A stretch of 64,000 nt of DNA from Antilocapra americana (taxonomy: Eukaryota; Chordata; Mammalia; Artiodactyla; Antilocapridae), in assembly GCA_007570785.1 (NCBI GenBank), contig ML660213.1, positions 1,821,414-1,885,413 on the forward strand, read 5' to 3'. Position numbers and translations under genes: made by a program. Shown here one piece after another: positions 59,991-64,000 of this stretch. Under the pieces are notes generated by a model. The model searched no databases. It was not told the DNA's origin and saw only the letters and a program-made list of their open reading frames with translations. Each line of letters opens with the position of its first letter. The first letter of the stretch is position 1.

Positions 59991-60845
59991 ATTTTTATTT
60001 TTTTTTAAATTTTCTTTACTTTATTGTGTTGGTTTTGCCATACATTGACATGAATCTGCCATGGGTATACATGTGCTCCCCCTCCAGAACCCCCCTCCCT
60101 TCTCTCTCCCTCCTCCCTCCCGACTCCCTCCCCCGGGGAAATCTCGGTGCACCAGTCCTGAGCATCAAACCTGGGCTGGCGATTGATTTCACATATGATA
60201 ATTAACATGTTTCAATGCCATTCTCCCATATCATCCCACGCTTGCCCTCTTCCACAGAGTCCATGAGACTGTTCTATACATCTGCGTTTCTTTTGCTGTC
60301 CCACATGCAGGGTTCTCGTTACCATCTTTCTAAATTCCATATATATGCATTAGTATACTGTATTTTTGTCTTTCCTTCTGGCTTACTTCACTCTGGATAA
60401 TAGGCTCCAGTTCCGTCCACCTGAGTAGAACTGATTCAAATGAATTTTTTTTTAATGCTGAGTAATATTCCATTATGTATATGTACCACAGCTTTCTTAT
60501 CCATTCGTCAGTTGATAGGCATCTAGGTTGCTTCCATGTCCTGGCTATTGTAAACAATGTGGCGATGAACATTGGGGTACACGTGTCTCTTTCAATTCTG
60601 GTTTCCTCGGTGTGTATGCCCAGCAGTGGGATTGCTGGGTCATATTCCAAGACTAAACCAGGAAGAGATAGATAATTTTAACAGACCCATCACAAGCACG
60701 GAAATTGAAACCGTAATCAGAAATCTTCCAAAAAACAAAAGCCCAGAACCAGATGGCTTCACAGCTGAATTCTACCAAAAATTTAGAGAAGAGCTAACAC
60801 CTACTCTACTCAAACTCTTCCAGAATATTGCAGAAGAAGGTAAAC
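59991..60845 (-). mobile_element. Twin-primed L1 with inverted 5' part, 15-bp TSD
   Basis: 59991-60645 is a reverse-complement bovine L1 3' end with its A-tail at left. At about 60646 it switches to sense L1 ORF2 from further upstream ([20 protein letters not shown], then [20 protein letters not shown]). The whole is bounded by TTCCTGAAGCTTTTT (59976-59990) and TTCCTGAAGTTTTTT (60846-60860). This is the classic 5'-inversion structure. Confidence 0.93.
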
Positions 60846-60860
60846 TTCCTGAAGTTTTTT

Positions 60861-62630
60861 AAACTAGTACTATGACCGGTATCTCCCTTTCCTGTTGCCT
60901 TTAAAAAATATCTGCTGGAATTTAGCTTTTACGGTCTGCCTACTGTCCATTCTTTGTATTGAAGGAAATATCAAACCAAAGTGTTGAGATGAGGATGAAA
61001 AGTACTAGAATCTGGTGTTATCAATAAATTCTTCAGATGCATCACACAAACAAATCCATTGATCCCAATGCTGAGGATGTGACAGTAAACACATTTTTCA
61101 AACCCTGCTGGGAACCATATGAAATATAAAGGTATAGTCTAGGGTAAGAATTATTTATCTCTGATATAAACTACATTGTTAATCTCACATTCAATAGAAA
61201 ATTCAAACAGAGTAAATAGAAAGATATGACTTAGTTTTTTAAAAATTGTATTAGAGATAAAAGATGCCTCATTAGACAAGTATATTAAATTGGTCAAAGA
61301 TTTATAAACAACTGCTATAAAACAACATAAATTAGTTATGTTAATATAATAGTCAAGGTATATTTTGTCAGGAAATTTACTGGAGTGTGGAAAATGAAGT
61401 CTTGATGCATGAGCTTTTAAAATTAAAAGAACTCCTCACATAAAATTAATGTATTCTATTACATAGATATTTTCTTATCTTTGCTCTCATAAAACAAGCA
61501 GAAATTCCTTGGCTTTATTATAGAAAATCCCTCCTGCTTCATTCCCATGCAAACCAATTGTTTGGAGATGGATTTTTAGTTATCCATTTGGTGCATTAGG
61601 GAACATAGTTCAGATTCGTACAGAAGCAACTCTGGCTGTACAGCTTAATTTGAATTATGCAAATAAATTCTAAATTGGAAAAAGTTTTTCTTTTTATTTG
61701 ACTTCCATTAGATGGTGCTAAAAATGTATCCAATTATAAAATATGTATGGCTAACCAGCCTTATAAATACATGAATAACAAAATTTTCCATTGGCTATAG
61801 TTGACAAAATAACAATTAAAATTAACCTGAAAATATTATAAATGGCCTGGACTTAATCCCGAAATGGCTAACTCTTTATTAGAATGCCAAATATTTTTTA
61901 TTTAAATATGTATTATTTGTTAATTTTTAAAATTGTTTTTCAGCTGTTTACTGCTAAAGAACTTGGGAAATATAAGATCGGGATTCTAGCAATTATGTCA
62001 CAAAAGAAGATTAGGATAAAAAGTAGAGAAGTACTAGAGAAAAACCAAGAATAAAGAGTTGTACTATGTAGGGAGTGTTGTGAAAGAGTCTTTATAAAAC
62101 AAAAAATGTTCTCTTTTACCTTTAAAAACAATCCTCCTTTTCTACCTAGGATCAATTAAAAACTGTGACTGCCTGAATATCACTAATAAGGACCAAACAT
62201 GCTTCACAATCTGTAAGTGAAAAGGATACAAGGAAGCAATATCGCCAGATACTTTCTGAAGCATACATATGTCAGGACTCTGCTTCCTGTACAGAGTAGG
62301 CCGCAGTGAATGGAGGTACTGAATTAGGTGAGTCCTGTAGTAGTGTGTGACTTTATAAGTTAATGAACTGGAATTTTCATCTAATTGCCTTTTCATTTCT
62401 GACGTTGTAGCAAGAGACCTCTCAAGTCGCTTACCTTCCTTCCATTTCATATGCAACCACTTTCAGGCAACTACTTCCACTATCAAGAGGAGATCTGGCC
62501 GGGAGTATCTCGGAGGGCACCATCTAGCATTAGACAGATTAATGTTGGAATCTTACTCTAGCTTTAATTTGTAGTTCTAGGATGAACCTTGAAGTTAAAA
62601 TTTCATCACAGGTCTTCATTTGGGTATTTC
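60861..62630. other. AT-rich intron, nothing recognised
   Basis: Long repeat-poor stretch. A 104-codon minus-strand frame at 62142-62456 has no recognisable domain, and I could not tie it to usherin. Confidence 0.5.
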
Positions 62631-63104
62631 ATAAGAAAGCTGTGGTACATATACACAATGGAATATTACTCAGCATTAAAAAAAAATTCATTTGAATCAG
62701 TTCTACTCAGGTGGACGGAACTGGAGCCTATTATCCAGAGTGAAGTAAGCCAGAAGGGAAAACAACAATACAGTATACTAACGCATATATATGGAATTTA
62801 GAAAGACGGTAATGAGAACCCAGCATGCGAGACAGCAAAAGGAACGCAGATGTATAGAACAGACTCGTGGACTCTGTGGATGAGGGCAAGGGTGGGATGA
62901 TATGGGAGAATGGCATTGAAACATGTTAATTATCATATGTGTAATCAATCGCCAGCCCAGGATTGATGCTAGGGGCTGGTGCATCGAGATTTCCCGGGGG
63001 GAGGGAGGAGGAAGGGAGGAGGGAGGGGGGTTCTGGAGGGGGAGCGTATGTAAACCCATGGCGATGTCATGTCATTGTACGGCAAAACTAATAAAAAAAA
63101 AAAT
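62631..63104 (+). mobile_element. Bovine L1 3' end
   Basis: AAGCTGTGGTACATATACAC to AACTAATAAAAAAAAAAA with a G-rich 3' UTR. It is closely similar to 45655-46100. Confidence 0.93.
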
Positions 63105-63529
63105 CTTCACCATTTTTTTCTAAGTTGGGCAATTTGTCTTTATTATTGATTTCTATGTTCTCTTTTCATATTAAGGGTATTTCACTGTCACGTATATCAC
63201 AGTCATTTACTTTCTTTCCTTACAGATTATTTTTTAAATGTCGTTTTTATTCTAAAAATTGCTGTTTTAAAATCTATATTTCCCAATAATTGTATCTCAT
63301 CTTCTTTCATTATATTTTCCACATAAATGTTGTTATTTACATGGCTGACACAAAATAGATGCTCAAAGATATTTGCTGAATAATGTTTAATGACTGCAAT
63401 CCCACCTTTAACATATTAACATATTTCTATTGAATCAGTCTGTGTACTTTCTATTTAGTTGATAATATTATGTGATAATAATTCTAACATCTGACAATTT
63501 ATTCATCCTCTCAATACCATTTATGTTTT
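63105..63529. other. Intron, nothing recognised
   Basis: AT-rich; a short L2/MIR-like tail may lie at 63340-63390. Confidence 0.45.
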
Positions 63530-64000
63530 TCTTTTTTAATTTATTTTTTTATTGAAGGATAATTGCTTTACAAAATTTTGTGGTTTTCTATCAAAACTCA
63601 AATGAATCAGCCATAGGTATACATATATATCCCCACCTTTTTAAATGTCCCTCCCATCTCCTGTCCCTTCCCATCCCTCTAGGTTGATATGGAGCTCCTG
63701 TTTGATTTTCCTGTGCCATCCAGTAAATTCCCGTTGGCTATCTATCTTACATATGGTAATGTAAGTTTCCATGTTACTCTTTCCATACATCTTACTCTCT
63801 TTTCCCCTCTCCTCATGTCCATAAGTCTATTCTCTATATCTGCTTCTCTACTGCTGCTTGTAAATAAATTCTTCAGTACCATTTTTCTAGATTTCATATA
63901 TATGTGTTAGAATATGATATTTATCTTTCTCTTTCTGAATCACTTTACTCTAAGGTTCTAGGTTCATCCACATCATCAGCGCTGACTCAAATGTGTTCCT
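63530..64000 (-). mobile_element. L1 3' end running off the window
   Basis: Reverse complement: TTTATTGAAGGATAATTGCT, AATGAATCAGCCATAGGTAT, TTGGCTATCTATCTTACATA. Same layout as 53910-54300. Confidence 0.92.

Larger units (their letters stand above)
1..64000 (-). other. USH2A: USH2A (usherin) gene interior, exons plus introns
   Basis: The whole window lies inside one minus-strand gene. Six exons with consensus splice sites and compatible phases encode laminin G-like sequence that I recognise as usherin. Usherin is a very large single-pass protein of the photoreceptor periciliary membrane and of hair-cell ankle links; loss causes Usher syndrome type 2A and retinitis pigmentosa in people (established knowledge). 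The human long isoform has about 5,200 residues; only about 315 codons are here. Visible introns, in transcript order, are about 14.5, 5.1, 2.2, 4.4 and 2.6 kb, flanked by at least 28.7 kb upstream and 5.4 kb downstream. No in-frame stop or frameshift occurs in the six exons, so this is the working locus and not a pseudogene. Neither gene end is present. Confidence 0.9.

Noticed and set aside
60572..60862. 96-codon plus-strand frame as a conserved domain protein
   Set aside because: Chimeric frame across the inversion point of a twin-primed L1.
62142..62456. 104-codon minus-strand frame as the exon upstream of exon A
   Set aside because: No laminin or fibronectin motif, AT-rich composition and no strong splice signals; probably chance.
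1..64000. Search for CRISPR arrays, tRNA/rRNA genes, operons or phage genes
   Set aside because: The repeats are dispersed SINEs and LINEs; the tRNA-like stretches are Bov-tA or CHR SINE heads, not genes.

Overview
This window is ruminant (bovid) nuclear DNA. The diagnostic sign is dense coverage by families confined to, or hugely expanded in, ruminants: BovB (RTE-type) LINEs, tRNA-Glu-derived Bov-tA SINEs including the dimeric form, and bovine-type L1 3' ends. Older mammalian repeats (MIR, L2, MER5A/hAT, old L1) lie beneath them. No bacterial, plasmid or CRISPR-like content is present, and I found no undescribed multi-gene system.

The only functional gene I can support is the interior of USH2A (usherin), transcribed right to left on the minus strand. 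Six exons are visible in transcript order: 35242-35112, 20596-20470, 15373-15272, 13035-12856, 8428-8298 and 5711-5438. Each has AG/GT splice sites, all splice phases join into one open frame (945 nt), and together they encode the greater part of two laminin G-like domains. From memory of the human gene they would be about exons 22-27; that numbering is unverified. There is no promoter, start codon, stop codon or poly(A) site of USH2A here. The next exon at each end lies outside the window.

The rest is intron. 1-5.4 kb: BovB and SINE fragments, a retrocopied mRNA 3' end with a 23-bp target-site duplication, a GC-richer unexplained segment and a MIR. 5.4-20.6 kb: five exons, a nearly full-length BovB on the minus strand (8.66-12.06 kb) with a nested Bov-tA, a 10-N assembly gap in a TG microsatellite, a near-identical 206-bp direct duplication around that gap, a 155-bp inverted duplication, and a degraded class I endogenous retrovirus (about 16.6-20.05 kb) carrying two SINEs and one L1. 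20.6-35.1 kb: the next intron, with BovB copies in both orientations and a small hairpin. 35.2-64 kb: one very large intron (at least 28.7 kb) with three more substantial BovB copies, several L1 fragments (one twin-primed inversion, one young insertion inside an old L1, one broken and patched with BovB sequence), L2 and hAT.

The main points for a second look are structural: patched breaks, inverted and direct duplications, and repeats lying very close to splice sites or bracketing exons. Repeat boundaries are approximate unless a target-site duplication (TSD) is stated. Family names come from recognition by eye, not from a database search.
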